Source: CAVXNP01 sp963763305 (GTDB lineage Bacteria > Pseudomonadota > Gammaproteobacteria > Xanthomonadales > Rhodanobacteraceae). From it: a DNA stretch of 64,000 nucleotides. Of the stretch, positions 29,160 to 38,629 are shown piece after piece. Made by a program: the position numbers and the translations under genes. The notes beneath the pieces are model-generated. The model made no database searches, was not told the DNA's origin, and saw only the letters and a program-made list of their open reading frames with translations. Location of the stretch: assembly GCA_963763305.1 (NCBI GenBank), contig CAVXNP010000001.1, positions 1,488,001-1,552,000 on the forward strand, read 5' to 3'. Within the stretch, counting starts at the first letter, position 1; every line of letters begins with the position of its first letter.

Positions 29160-29528
29160 TCAGCGGCTGCCGCGCGGCCTTCGACGCTCGGTGCCGCCCG
29201 CCTGCTCCTGGCCCGGCCGACAGTAGATGCCGTACAGCGCGGCGATGATGCTGCGCGCCGGGCTGTCGTCGAAGCCGTACCAGATGGTCTGCGACTCGCG
29301 CCGCGTACGCACCAGCCCCTCCTCGCGCAACTTGGCCAGATGCTGCGACAGCGCAGACTGACTCAGGTCGGACAGGTGCTCGTTGATCTGGCCGACCGTC
29401 ATCTCGCCGTCCACCAGCAGGCACAGCACGCGTAGCCGCTGGGCATTGCCCAGCGCCTTGAGCAGGCGCGCAGCCTCGCCGGCATTGGCCTGCATGGCAG
29501 CTGGATCGGGAATGTCCACCGCTTTCAT
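29160..29528 (-). CDS. ArsR-family repressor, BigR/SqrR-like sulfide/persulfide sensor
   Basis: A 122-residue winged-helix repressor. The recognition region is DLSQSALSQHLAKLREEGLV. Only two cysteines occur, Cys36 in RVLCLL and Cys103 in IYCRPG. They are about 67 residues apart, matching the Cys pair that forms a disulfide or polysulfide bridge in BigR and SqrR. The gene is divergent from a sulfide:quinone oxidoreductase operon, 179 bp away, which it most likely represses until sulfide or persulfide is present. Metal-sensing ArsR ligand motifs are not seen. Confidence 0.85.
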   Translation of the reverse strand: MKAVDIPDPAAMQANAGEAARLLKALGNAQRLRVLCLLVDGEMTVGQINEHLSDLSQSALSQHLAKLREEGLVRTRRESQTIWYGFDDSPARSIIAALYGIYCRPGQEQAGGTERRRPRGSR

Positions 29529-29591
29529 CGGTACCTCCGGGGGGCCCAGGCCCCGTCGCGCTCTTGCCTGTGGCTTGACTTTACCACAAGT

Positions 29592-29620
29592 ATCTAATTA
29601 AGCTTCTTCTAAATTAGCTT
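29592..29620. promoter_or_regulatory. AT-rich inverted repeat, candidate operator of the ArsR/BigR-like repressor
   Basis: CTAATT (29594-29599) and AATTAG (29612-29617) form an inverted repeat in an AT-rich island of otherwise GC-rich DNA, midway in the divergent bigR-sqr intergenic region. ArsR repressors bind AT-rich dyads in such positions. The assignment is inference from place and symmetry. Confidence 0.5.
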
Positions 29621-29639
29621 ACTTCGGATCATCAGTGGA

Positions 29640-29653
29640 TTGATCCGGGTCAA
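29640..29653 (+). promoter_or_regulatory. FNR/Anr-type box upstream of sqr
   Basis: TTGATCCGGGTCAA matches the FNR consensus TTGAT-N4-ATCAA at 9 of 10 positions and is centred about 61 bp before the sqr start. It suggests oxygen-responsive activation in addition to the ArsR-type repressor. Confidence 0.55.
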
Positions 29654-29707
29654 TGGGGGCCGGACCTCGGCGAGCGATGCTCGACTCTCACGAGCAGGAG
29701 AACAATC

Positions 29708-31009
29708 ATGGCAAAGATCGTGGTGCTGGGTGCCGGTCTGGGTGGCATGGCCGCGGCGTACGAGCTTCGCGCCGCCTTGCCGATGGCCGACACGGTCACG
29801 GTGATCGGCGAAGGAACGCGCTTCAACTTCACCCCTTCCAACCCATGGCTGGCGGTCGGCTGGCGCAAGCCTGAACAGATCGGGATGGATATCCGCGACC
29901 CGCTGCTGCGGCGCGGCATCGAATGCGTCGAGGTCCCTGCAGCGGCGGTCCAGCCCGAGCACAACCGCGTGCAGCTGACCGACGGGCGCGAGGTCGACTA
30001 CGACTACCTGGTGATCGCCACCGGACCACGCCTGGCTTTCGACGAAGTGTCCGGTCTGGGACCGGACGGTTTTACCCAGTCCATCTGCACCGGCCCGCAT
30101 GCACAGGCGGCGTGGGAGGCCTACCAGGCATTCCTGGCCAAGCCCGGCCCGATCGTGATCGGCGCCGTGCAGGGTGCCAGCTGCTTCGGGCCGGCCTACG
30201 AGTTCGCCATGATCGTCGACGCCGACCTGCGCAAGCGCAAGCTGCGCGATCAGGTGCCGATGACCTTCGTCACTTCCGAACCGTACATCGGGCACATGGG
30301 CCTGGGCGGGGTTGGCGACTCCAAGGGCCTGATGGAGAGCGAGATGCGCCAGCGCCACATCAGGTGGATCACCAACGCCCGGGTCGAGGCGGTGGAAGCC
30401 GGGCAGGTCAAGGTGCAGGAAATGGACGCCCGCGGCGCGCCCGCGCAGGCGCATGAACTGAAGTTCGACTACGCCATGTTGCTGCCGGCCTTCACCGGTG
30501 TGGATGCGGTGCGCAACGTGGAAGGGCTGACCAATCCACGCGGCTTCATCCTGATCGACAAGCACCAGCGCAACCCCACCTGGCGCAACATCTACGCCGC
30601 CGGCGTGTGCGTGGCGATACCGCCGGTGGAGGCCACGCCCGTGCCGACCGGCGCGCCCAAGACCGGCATGATGATCGAATCGATGGTCACCGCCATCGTC
30701 CACAACATCCGCGACGAGATGGCCGGCAGGACGGCCACGGCCGAGGCCACCTGGAACGCGGTCTGCCTGGCGGACATGGGCGATACCGGCATGGCCTTCG
30801 TGGCGCTGCCGCAGATCCCCCCGCGCAACGTCACCTGGACCCGTGCCGGCAAGTGGGTGCACGTGGCCAAGATCGCATTCGAGAAGTACTACCTGCGGAA
30901 GATGCGCACCGGCAACACCGACCCCGTCTTCGAGAAGTTCGTGCTGGGAACACTCGGTATCAGCCGCCTGAAGCAGCCTCCGCGCAAAACCCCGCCCCCG
31001 GCGGCCTGA
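29708..31009 (+). CDS. sqr: sulfide:quinone oxidoreductase family flavoprotein
   Basis: A 433-residue FAD-dependent membrane-associated oxidoreductase that would oxidise sulfide and pass electrons to quinone. The FAD-binding GAGLGGMAAAYELR is at residues 7-20, a second nucleotide-type motif VIATGPRLAF near 100, a cysteine in VQGASCFGPAYEF near 160, and a late Cys in YAAGVCVAIPP. The AGGAG site 8 bases upstream supports the start. Known SQRs use two or three cysteines; their exact equivalence needs an alignment. It is the first gene of an operon with a DUF2892 protein and an RND pump. Confidence 0.88.
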   Translation: MAKIVVLGAGLGGMAAAYELRAALPMADTVTVIGEGTRFNFTPSNPWLAVGWRKPEQIGMDIRDPLLRRGIECVEVPAAAVQPEHNRVQLTDGREVDYDYLVIATGPRLAFDEVSGLGPDGFTQSICTGPHAQAAWEAYQAFLAKPGPIVIGAVQGASCFGPAYEFAMIVDADLRKRKLRDQVPMTFVTSEPYIGHMGLGGVGDSKGLMESEMRQRHIRWITNARVEAVEAGQVKVQEMDARGAPAQAHELKFDYAMLLPAFTGVDAVRNVEGLTNPRGFILIDKHQRNPTWRNIYAAGVCVAIPPVEATPVPTGAPKTGMMIESMVTAIVHNIRDEMAGRTATAEATWNAVCLADMGDTGMAFVALPQIPPRNVTWTRAGKWVHVAKIAFEKYYLRKMRTGNTDPVFEKFVLGTLGISRLKQPPRKTPPPAA

Positions 31010-31033
31010 AGTCCATCGACCGGAGATTTCCGA

Positions 31034-31249
31034 ATGAACATCGATCGCATCGTTTTGGCCTTTGCCGGCAGCGTGGTCCTGCTCAGCCTGCTGCTCTCGC
31101 AACTGGTGTCGCCGTGGTGGTTGCTGCTGACCGCATTCGTCGGCGCCAACCTGTTGCAGTCGTCTTTCACCGGCTTCTGCCCGCTGGCGATGATGCTGCG
31201 CAAGTTCGGCGGCAAGCCCGGCTGCGCGTTTCCCGCCGGCCCGCGCTGA
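31034..31249 (+). CDS. DUF2892 (YgaP-like) inner-membrane protein
   Basis: A 71-residue protein with two membrane helices and the family motif NLLQSSFTGFCPLAMMLRKFGG. DUF2892 domains are often fused to or encoded beside rhodanese, SQR and other sulfur-handling proteins, which fits its place 24 bp after sqr. The conserved Cys after the second helix may meet persulfide. A molecular role is not established. Confidence 0.88.
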   Translation: MNIDRIVLAFAGSVVLLSLLLSQLVSPWWLLLTAFVGANLLQSSFTGFCPLAMMLRKFGGKPGCAFPAGPR

Positions 31250-31258
31250 AAAAACCAC

Positions 31259-31284
31259 GGCTCGCCGACGGCGAGCCTTCCCTT
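31259..31284 (+). terminator. hairpin between the DUF2892 gene and the RND pump genes
   Basis: An 8-bp perfect stem GGCTCGCC / GGCGAGCC with a GAC loop, followed by TTCCCTT, lies 9 bp after the DUF2892 stop. The weak T tail suggests partial termination, or mRNA processing between sqr-DUF2892 and the pump genes. Confidence 0.5.
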
Positions 31285-31315
31285 GAGTTCGAGTTCCACG
31301 TGGTTGGAGAGATGC

Positions 31316-32389
31316 ATGCGTCCGTGGTTGTGGTTGCCCGTATTCACCCTGCTCGCCGCCTGCAGCGGCAAGCCGACACCCGAACGGGCGCCGGCGGCGG
31401 CGCCGTCGCTGGATGCCACGACGGTGCAGGTCGAGCCCACGCGTAGTGAGCAGGTCTGGGACGGCGTGGTGGAAGCGGTGCACCAGGCGACCCTGTCGGC
31501 GCAGACCGGCGGGCGGGTGACCGAGCTGCCGTACGACGTCAACGACCGGGTCGCCCAGGGCGACGTGGTGGTGCGTTTCACCGACGTGGAACAGAAGTCG
31601 GTACGCCAGCGCGCGCAGGCGCAGATCGCCTCGGCCAAGGCCGCCTATGACGAGGCGGCCGCCTCCTTCGACCGGGTGCAGAAGATCTATCAGCGCGGGC
31701 TGGTGGCCAAGGCCCAGCTGGACCAGGAGCGGGCCCGACGCGATGCTGCGCAGGCGGCACTGCGTTCGGCTCAGGCGCAGCTGAGCGAAGTCGGGCAGCA
31801 GCTGGATTACACCGTGGTGCGTGCCCCGTACGACGCCATCGTCACCCGTCGCTACGTGCAGGTGGGCGAAGCGGTGCAGCCGGGCCAGCCGCTGCTGGGC
31901 ACGGTCTCCCTGGGCGCGTTGCGGGTGAACGTGCAGGTGCCGCAGAGCGCGGTGGATGCGATCCGCCAGTGGCATGCGGCCGACGTGTTGCTGGACGACG
32001 GCCAGCGCATCCATGCCAGCCAGGTCACCGTGTTCCCCTACGCCGATCCGGACACCCACACCTTCAGCGTGCGGCTGGAGCTGAGCGGCAAGGACATCGG
32101 CCTGTATCCCGGCATGACCGTGCGGGTGGCCTTTGCCACCGGCGAGGCGCCGCGGCTGCAGGTGCCGGTCGACGCGCTGGTGCAGCGTGGCGAAATGGTC
32201 GGCGTCTACGTCATCCACGGCAACCAGGTGGTGCTGCGGCAACTGCGCCTGGGCGATCGCCACGGCGATCGGGTGGAGGTGCTGGCCGGGCTGGACGCCG
32301 GCGAGCGTATCGCCCGCGACCCGGCCGCCGCCGCGCGCTGGCTGAGCGCGCACCAGCACACCGACGGCACGGCCCAGGGCACCCCATGA
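31316..32389 (+). CDS. RND efflux periplasmic adaptor lipoprotein (membrane fusion protein)
   Basis: A 357-residue HlyD/AcrA-type adaptor. The start at 31316 gives a lipoprotein signal peptide ending in LLAAC. It has a barrel-sandwich half (VHQATLSAQTGGRVTELPYDVNDRVAQGD), a helical hairpin (about residues 90-150), a second lipoyl half and a beta-barrel domain. Its stop overlaps the permease ATG (ATGA). It would link the inner-membrane pump to an outer-membrane channel, which is not encoded nearby. Confidence 0.93.
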   Translation: MRPWLWLPVFTLLAACSGKPTPERAPAAAPSLDATTVQVEPTRSEQVWDGVVEAVHQATLSAQTGGRVTELPYDVNDRVAQGDVVVRFTDVEQKSVRQRAQAQIASAKAAYDEAAASFDRVQKIYQRGLVAKAQLDQERARRDAAQAALRSAQAQLSEVGQQLDYTVVRAPYDAIVTRRYVQVGEAVQPGQPLLGTVSLGALRVNVQVPQSAVDAIRQWHAADVLLDDGQRIHASQVTVFPYADPDTHTFSVRLELSGKDIGLYPGMTVRVAFATGEAPRLQVPVDALVQRGEMVGVYVIHGNQVVLRQLRLGDRHGDRVEVLAGLDAGERIARDPAAAARWLSAHQHTDGTAQGTP

Positions 32390-35300
32390 ACACGCCCCGG
32401 CTCGGCTTTTCCGGGCGCATCGCGCGCGCCTTCCAGCGCTCGCCGCTGACCCCGATCCTGGCCATCGCGGCGTTGCTGCTCGGCCTGGCCGCCACCATGA
32501 TCACGCCGCGCGAGGAAGAGCCGCAGATCGACGTGACCATGGCCAACGTCACCGTGCCGTTTCCCGGCGCGGACGTGCGCGACGTGGAAAACCTGGTGGC
32601 GTTTCCGCTGGAGCAGAAGCTGTCGGAGATCGAGGGCGTCAAGCACGTCTACTCGGTCAGCCGGCCCGGCGTGGCGCTGATGACGGTGGAGTTCCAGGTG
32701 GGTGTGCCGCGCCAGAGCGCGATCGTGCGCCTGTACAACCAGGTGTTCCAGAACCGCGACTTCGTACCGCCCAACCTGGGCGTCGGGCAGCCGCTGGTGC
32801 GGCCGATGGGCATCGACGATGTGCCGGTGATGGCGCTGACGCTGTGGAGCGACGATCCGGCCCAGGGTCCGACCCAGCTGGCCGAGGTGGCGCACACGCT
32901 GGAGACCGAGCTCAAGCGCATCCCGGGCACGCGCGACGTCTACACCATCGGCGCGCCGCAGCGCGCGGTGGTGGTGCAGCTCGATGCCGCCAAGCTGGCC
33001 GCCTACGGCATGACCGTCAGCGACCTGTCCGCCGCACTGCAGGCGGCCAACGTGGTCAGCCAGGCCGGCGACCGGGTCGCCGGCAACCGCGATGTGCCGG
33101 TCACCGCCGGGCGTTTCCTGGCCAACGCCGCGGAGGTGGCCCAGCTGGTGATCGGCCTGAAGAACGGCCAGCCGGTGTTCCTGTCCGACGTGGCCACGGT
33201 GCATCCGGGCGCCGACCTGCCGGCCAGCTATGCCTGGTTCGGCACCCCGGCGGGCAAGGGCGGCCCGGCCACCGGCCAGGCGCCGGCGGTCACCATCGCG
33301 GTGGCCAAGAAGCCGGGTACCAACGCCGCCGACATCACCGGTGCCATCCAGGCGCGGCTGCAGGCGCTGCAGGGCGTGGTGCTGCCGGCCGGGGTGCATG
33401 TCACGGTCACCCGCGACTACGGCAAGACCGCCACCGACAAGGCCAACAAGCTCATCCACAAGCTGATCTTCGCCACCTTCTCGGTGGTGCTGCTGGTGCT
33501 GCTGGCGCTGGGCTGGCGCGAGGCGATCGTGGTCGGCACCGCGGTGATCATCACCCTGGCGCTGACCCTGTTCGCCTCCTGGGCGATGGGCTTCACCATC
33601 AACCGCGTGTCGCTGTTCGCGCTGATCTTCTCCATCGGCATCCTGGTCGACGACGCCATCGTGATCGTGGAGAACATCCACCGGCACATGGCGCTGGGCG
33701 GGCGCAGCCTGGCCGAGGCGATTCCCGAGGCGGTCAGCGAGGTCGGCGGGCCGACCATCCTGGCCACCTTCACGGTGATCGCCGCACTGCTGCCGATGGC
33801 CTTCGTCTCCGGCCTGATGGGGCCGTACATGCGGCCGATCCCGATCAATGCCTCCGCCGGCATGCTGCTGTCGCTGGCGGTGGCGCTGGTGGTCACGCCG
33901 TGGCTGGCGCTGAAGCTGCTGGGGCATCACACGCACAGCGGCGACGCGCCGGGCGACTCGCACGAGGCCGCCGGTGGCCGCCTGCACCGCGGCTTCCGCC
34001 GGGTGATGCTGCCGTTCCTCGAGGGCGGCCGCGCGCTGCGCCGCCGGCGCCTGCTGTTCGCCGCGATGGGCGTGCTGGTGCTGGCCGCGGTGGGCCTGGT
34101 GGTGGTCAAGGCGGTGGTGCTCAAGATGCTGCCGTTCGACAACAAGTCCGAGTTCCAGATCGTGGTGGACATGCCCGAGGGCAGCACGCTGGAGCGCACC
34201 AACCAGCTGCTGGGCGAGCTGGCGCAGGCCGTGGCCACCGTGCCCGAGGTCAGCAACTGGCAGGGCTACGCCGGCACCGCCGCGCCGATCACCTTCAACG
34301 GGCTGGTGCGCCAGTACTACCTGCGCCAGGGCCCGATCGTGGGCGACCTGCAGGTGAACCTGGTCGACAAGCACCTGCGCGACCGCCAGAGCCACGCCAT
34401 CGCACTGGCGGTGCGACCCACCCTGGCGAAGATCGGCGCGCGCTACGGCGCCTCGGTGAAGATGGTCGAGGTGCCGCCCGGCCCGCCGGTGATCGCACCG
34501 ATCGTGGCCGAGGTGTACGGCCCGGACTACGCCACCGTGCGCAAGCTGGCGCTGGGCCTGCAGCGGGACTTCAAGGCCAACCCGGACATCGTCGACGTGG
34601 ACACCAGCGTGGAGGCCGATGCGCCGCGCGAGGTGGTGGTGGTCGACCGCGCCCGCGCCGCCCGGCTCGGGCTGAACCAGGCGGCCATCGCGCAGGCCCT
34701 GCGCACGGCGCTGTCGGGCGAGGACGCCAGCTACCTGATGGACGGCCATGCCAGGTACGCGGTGCCGATCCGGCTGCGCCTGTCCGCCGGCGACCAGGCC
34801 GCGCTGAGCCAGTTGCTGGCACTGCGGGTGCGCGCGCAGGGCGGCGCACTGGTGCCGCTATCCGAAGTGGTGCGGGTGCAGCCGGCCACCTGGGAAAAGG
34901 CGATCTACCACAAGGACCTGCTGCCCTACGCCATGGTCACCGGCGACGACGCCGGCAGCACCGACAGCCCGCTGTACGGCATGTTCTCGCTGGTCGGCAA
35001 GCTGCGCCACGACCCGGTCGACGGGCAGATGCTGCAGCAGCACTTCATCGCCCAGCCGCAGGACACCACCGCCCCCTCGATCAAGTGGGACGGCGAGTGG
35101 CAGATCACCTTCGAGACCTTCCGCGACATGGGCCTGGCCTACTCGGTCGGCCTGCTGCTGATCTATCTGCTGGTGGTCGGCCAGTTCAAGAGCTACGTGG
35201 TGCCGCTGATCATCATGGCGCCGATCCCGCTGACCGTGATCGGGGTGATGCCCGGCCACGCGCTGGTCGGCGCGCAGTACACCGCCACCTCGATGATCGG

Positions 35301-35607
35301 CATGATCGCGCTGGCCGGCATCATCGTGCGCAACTCGATCCTGCTGATCGACTTCATCAACCACGCGATCGCGGCCGGACGGCCGCTACGCGATGCGGTG
35401 ATCGACGCCGCCGCGGTGCGCGCCAAGCCGATCGTACTCACCGGCGTGGCGGCGATGGTCGGCGGCTTCTTCATCATCGACGACCCGATCTTCCAGGGCC
35501 TGGCCGTCTCGCTGATCTTCGGCATCCTGGTCTCCACCGTGCTGACCCTGCTGGTGATCCCGCTGCTGTATTACGGGTGGCTGTCGCGGCGCGGTGGTGA
35601 GGCGTGA
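32386..35607 (+). CDS. RND-family efflux permease
   Basis: A 1,073-residue proton-driven pump with twelve helices and two large periplasmic loops. The start MNTPRLGFSGRIARAFQRS is followed by helix 1 and TPREEEPQIDV. The helix 4 region LFALIFSIGILVDDAIVIVENI carries the two proton-relay aspartates. The second half repeats the fold and ends with ILVSTVLTLLVIPLLYYGW. It is intact and of usual size. The link to sqr and a BigR-like regulator suggests export of a sulfur-related or thiol compound, but the substrate cannot be read from sequence. Confidence 0.93.
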   Translation: MNTPRLGFSGRIARAFQRSPLTPILAIAALLLGLAATMITPREEEPQIDVTMANVTVPFPGADVRDVENLVAFPLEQKLSEIEGVKHVYSVSRPGVALMTVEFQVGVPRQSAIVRLYNQVFQNRDFVPPNLGVGQPLVRPMGIDDVPVMALTLWSDDPAQGPTQLAEVAHTLETELKRIPGTRDVYTIGAPQRAVVVQLDAAKLAAYGMTVSDLSAALQAANVVSQAGDRVAGNRDVPVTAGRFLANAAEVAQLVIGLKNGQPVFLSDVATVHPGADLPASYAWFGTPAGKGGPATGQAPAVTIAVAKKPGTNAADITGAIQARLQALQGVVLPAGVHVTVTRDYGKTATDKANKLIHKLIFATFSVVLLVLLALGWREAIVVGTAVIITLALTLFASWAMGFTINRVSLFALIFSIGILVDDAIVIVENIHRHMALGGRSLAEAIPEAVSEVGGPTILATFTVIAALLPMAFVSGLMGPYMRPIPINASAGMLLSLAVALVVTPWLALKLLGHHTHSGDAPGDSHEAAGGRLHRGFRRVMLPFLEGGRALRRRRLLFAAMGVLVLAAVGLVVVKAVVLKMLPFDNKSEFQIVVDMPEGSTLERTNQLLGELAQAVATVPEVSNWQGYAGTAAPITFNGLVRQYYLRQGPIVGDLQVNLVDKHLRDRQSHAIALAVRPTLAKIGARYGASVKMVEVPPGPPVIAPIVAEVYGPDYATVRKLALGLQRDFKANPDIVDVDTSVEADAPREVVVVDRARAARLGLNQAAIAQALRTALSGEDASYLMDGHARYAVPIRLRLSAGDQAALSQLLALRVRAQGGALVPLSEVVRVQPATWEKAIYHKDLLPYAMVTGDDAGSTDSPLYGMFSLVGKLRHDPVDGQMLQQHFIAQPQDTTAPSIKWDGEWQITFETFRDMGLAYSVGLLLIYLLVVGQFKSYVVPLIIMAPIPLTVIGVMPGHALVGAQYTATSMIGMIALAGIIVRNSILLIDFINHAIAAGRPLRDAVIDAAAVRAKPIVLTGVAAMVGGFFIIDDPIFQGLAVSLIFGILVSTVLTLLVIPLLYYGWLSRRGGEA

Positions 35608-35700
35608 TGGCCTGCTGTCATGGCTACGTGCCGCCGCTGACGGTTCAGCGCCCACCGGGCTTCTGAGCCGCGTCGCCTGATCCAGCCAGCTGCATTGCAG

Positions 35701-35731
35701 ACGTGCCGGGGCAACCCGGCACGTTTTTTTT
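35701..35731 (+). terminator. strong terminator of the sqr-RND operon
   Basis: A 10-bp perfect stem ACGTGCCGGG / CCCGGCACGT with a GCAA tetraloop is followed by a run of T residues. It lies about 95 bp after the permease stop. Confidence 0.92.
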
Positions 35732-35788
35732 GTGGCGGGCAGGGCGCCAGTGCGCCACGCTGCGCACTCCCCTCGCGAACAAGCGGCC

Positions 35789-36217
35789 ATGACCCCTCCC
35801 GCCACCTTTCCCTACGCCGCTGCGCTGGCCCGCCTCGATGCCGGCGACTTCGTGGGCCTGCCGGCGGAGTGCGTCGACACGCCGCCAAAGCGCGAAGCGC
35901 TGCATGCGTTACTGAAAGCGAGCGAGGCCGTCCATCGCGCGGCGGTCAGCACCACCCAGGTGACCGATGCGCTCAGGCGCGACCAGAAGTTCGCGCGACC
36001 CGGCCCGCCCTCACCGCACCTGGTGCGCCTGCGCCAGCAGCAAGCGGCGGCGCGGCAGGCGACGAATCAGGCGCGGCAGGCGTTTATCGTGGCGGCGGAT
36101 GCGTGGGTGCGGGTGTTCGGGCTGACCGTGCCGGCGCGGAAGCCTCTGGAGGTGTTTGCTCAGGAATGGGTCGGGGTTGCTTTCAAGCCGGGCCAGTCGC
36201 GTGAAAGTGCGCTCTGA
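35789..36217 (+). CDS. hypothetical protein
   Basis: A 142-residue soluble protein with no domain I recognise. The middle (about residues 55-105) is Gln-, Arg- and Ala-rich and probably helical (VRLRQQQAAARQATNQARQAF). Codon usage is GC-rich like the genome average. The ATG at 35789 is preferred over an upstream extension that would overlap the terminator. It is convergent with the MBL gene. Confidence 0.55.
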   Translation: MTPPATFPYAAALARLDAGDFVGLPAECVDTPPKREALHALLKASEAVHRAAVSTTQVTDALRRDQKFARPGPPSPHLVRLRQQQAAARQATNQARQAFIVAADAWVRVFGLTVPARKPLEVFAQEWVGVAFKPGQSRESAL

Positions 36218-36305
36218 CCCGTGTTCGAGGACCCGTGTTTTTGGTCTCATCGCGCGATTGACCTCGAATTAGATGAACCTGCATGGAAAGAGCTTTCTGG
36301 CTCGG

Positions 36306-37255
36306 TCAGTGCGAGAGCGGCTCCCAAACATAGACCCTGCCCTGGTGTCGCACATGACCGATGCCGGGAAAGACCAGGTGTGCGCCGGCGACCCATGTGT
36401 GATTGGCGGCAACCCGTGCGAAGAAACGCTCGCGCGTCGTCTCGGCCTGCGCACGGTCGCTGTCGAAGCGGATCGTCACCCTCGGGTCGGCAAACTGCAC
36501 GAGCGGGAAATGCACAATGTCACCCCATGCCAGCAGAACCTGCCCGCGACTCTCGAAGCGATAGCCAGTGTGTCCTGGGGTATGGCCATACACCGGCACG
36601 GCGCGTACGCCGGGGGCCAGTTGCGCGCCGGCGCCAAAAGTTTCCAGCCGACCTTCTCGCATGTATGGGGCGAGTTGTCCGCCGCTTCCTTGAACACCTT
36701 CCGCAGCCGCACCCCGACCTTGCTGGTATTGGCCGGATGCAGCCAAAACGCGGCCTCGCGGGCGTCGAGGCGGACCACTGCGTGGGGGAAGGTGGGTTGG
36801 CCGTGGGTAACCAGACCGCCGCCGTGATCGGGATGCAGGTGCGTCAGCAGCACCTCGTCGATCTGTGCCGGCGTGTAGCCAGCCTCGCATAAGCTCGCCA
36901 GGAGCTTGCCCGACTCGGCACCGAACAGGTCTCCGGCGCCGGTATCGACCAGAAAGCGCTTGTGTCCGGTGTCGACCAGGAACGCGTTGACCGAGGTAGG
37001 AACGCGGTCGGGTGCATGTGCTTGTGCCAGCAGGGTGTGCGAAGCGCCCGGTACATCGTCAACGAGCAGCTCGGCGGCCGGCAGCATCAGGCGCCCGTCG
37101 GACAAGGCGATGACGCTGAAGTCGCCCAGACGCATGCGCTGGAATCGCGGCTCCGAGCTCACCGACCGAGCGGCGGCGCCTGCCGTTCCAACCAGGGCTA
37201 GCAAGGAAGCGGCGGCCACGGATACGAAGCGGGCGAACAATGAATGATGTGTCAT
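36306..37255 (-). CDS. secreted MBL-fold metallo-hydrolase (frameshifted near 36.65 kb)
   Basis: A metallo-beta-lactamase-fold hydrolase of about 315 residues with a signal peptide (MTHHSLFARFVSVAAASLLALVG). It has the metal motif THLHPDHGGG, and beyond the frameshift VYGHTPGHTGYRFES and LLAWGDIVHFP, which carry the remaining metal ligands. The first frame is good down to about 36655 and the second from there to the stop at 36306; the 950-nt span fits two extra bases. It resembles the lactonase-like periplasmic MBL group. The substrate is unknown. A LysR gene stands just upstream on the same strand. Confidence 0.78.
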
Positions 37256-37334
37256 AACACGGACTCCGCAGGGGGAGACCAAGCATGACTTCGCCTTCCG
37301 CGCGGCAACACTGACAGGAATGAACGGTCCGCGT

Positions 37335-38198
37335 TCAGGAACGTTCCGCGGTCGGCGCCAGCATCTCTACGGTGAGGTCAGACAGCGCCCGCAGGCGATC
37401 CATACGGCGCAGATCGCGGTGATAGCCCATCCACATCGTTCTTGCAGGCGGTGGCTCATCGAGGTTGACGCGGCGCAGACCGGGTGTGTGGTCGGCCAGC
37501 ACACACGGCAGGACGGCCAAGCCCACGCCCATCGCGCATAGTCGTGCTTGCGCGCTGCGGCTGTTGCTTCGGAAGGCGATGTTCGCCGCGGGCAGCTTCT
37601 GCTGCAGCCAGACCGTGTCCGGATAGCAACCCTGTTCGGTATCGACCAGGACCAATGCAACGCCCGCGCCATCGGCTGTGGGATCGGGTTTGTCTTGAGC
37701 AGCGTAGACGCCATGTTCCACCACCATGAGGCGGCGCTGCACGATATCCGCATCCTCGAACGGCACGTTGCGGAAGACAATATCAGCCTCGCGCCGGGAC
37801 AGGTCGAACAGCCTCGGTTCACTGATCAGCTCCGGCACCAGGCGCGGGAAGCGGCGTGTGAGTTCGGCGATCACCGGGGCCAGCACCAAGCTGCCGAACC
37901 ATTCGGATGCGGAGAGGCGCAGGATGCCTTCGGGCTGGCTGTCCTCGCCAGCAAGCCGGCGCTCTATGGCCAGCGCCTGCGCCTCCATGGTTTCGGCCTG
38001 CTGCAGGATCGCGCGGCCAGCTTCGGTCAGCAGGAGGCCTTGCGGTCCGCGCTGCAACAGCACCTGCCCGGTGTCGTCCTGCAGCGCGCGCAGACGCCGG
38101 CCCACGGTTGGATGACTCAGACCAAGTCGGCGTGCGGCGCCGCCGATTGAGCCGGCTCGCACCAAGGCCAGAAAAATGCGTACGTCACCCCATTCCAT
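37335..38198 (-). CDS. LysR-family transcriptional regulator
   Basis: A 287-residue LysR regulator. The N-terminal winged helix includes FLALVRAGSIGGAARRLGLSHPTVGRRLRAL; an effector-binding domain follows (LRLSASEWFGSLVLAPVIAEL onwards). It is encoded just upstream of, and codirectional with, the MBL hydrolase gene, so they may share a transcript. The effector is unknown. Confidence 0.92.
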   Translation of the reverse strand: MEWGDVRIFLALVRAGSIGGAARRLGLSHPTVGRRLRALQDDTGQVLLQRGPQGLLLTEAGRAILQQAETMEAQALAIERRLAGEDSQPEGILRLSASEWFGSLVLAPVIAELTRRFPRLVPELISEPRLFDLSRREADIVFRNVPFEDADIVQRRLMVVEHGVYAAQDKPDPTADGAGVALVLVDTEQGCYPDTVWLQQKLPAANIAFRSNSRSAQARLCAMGVGLAVLPCVLADHTPGLRRVNLDEPPPARTMWMGYHRDLRRMDRLRALSDLTVEMLAPTAERS

Positions 38199-38629
38199 CG
38201 CTACGTTCCACGGTCAAGTTGAGACTGTGCCGAACTACGGTGGGGTCTGCAACGCGGACGATCCCCGGCGCGTCTTGATCAAACCCGCTCCTCCCCAACG
38301 AACTGACTACGTTGTCGATCGTCCCCCGCGCGTTGGCTGATTGGCCCGGAAGTCCGCTTCCGGCCAAGAGCGGCCGGTCGCCGCCCCGGTCACCTTGCCC
38401 CAAAGCGGCCCTTCGCGCGCGCAATTCGCGGCCACCGGTTCATGCCGGAACAAAGTAATGTTGTCGGCGCCAGCGTCGGACGAAGCATTCGCCGGAGCCG
38501 GCTCTCAGGGGGGGCTTCCACCAGTCATAACTTCAGGAGAGAGCTTGTCGATCGGATGCCATCGGAGTCCGAACAAATGAGACGAAAGTCACAGTAGAAT
38601 CTCAGGACGAAGGACAGGGAATCCAACAC
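38199..38629. other. 431-bp divergent intergenic region at the left edge of a lower-GC block
   Basis: The region lies between the LysR gene and the DUF445 gene, which point away from each other, so it must hold both promoters. No gene is supported; an 80-codon plus-strand frame at 38341-38580 lacks a convincing start or domain. From about 38500 the base composition becomes visibly less GC-rich. AGGACAGGGA near 38608-38617 is the likely ribosome-binding site of the DUF445 gene. Confidence 0.4.

Noticed and set aside
29609..34749. Minus-strand frames of 916 and 847 codons opposite sqr and the RND genes
   Set aside because: They mirror the strongly supported plus-strand genes, are His/Arg/Gln-rich, and contain no recognisable domain.
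38341..38580. An 80-codon plus-strand ORF
   Set aside because: No ribosome-binding site, no domain, and it lies in a divergent promoter region.
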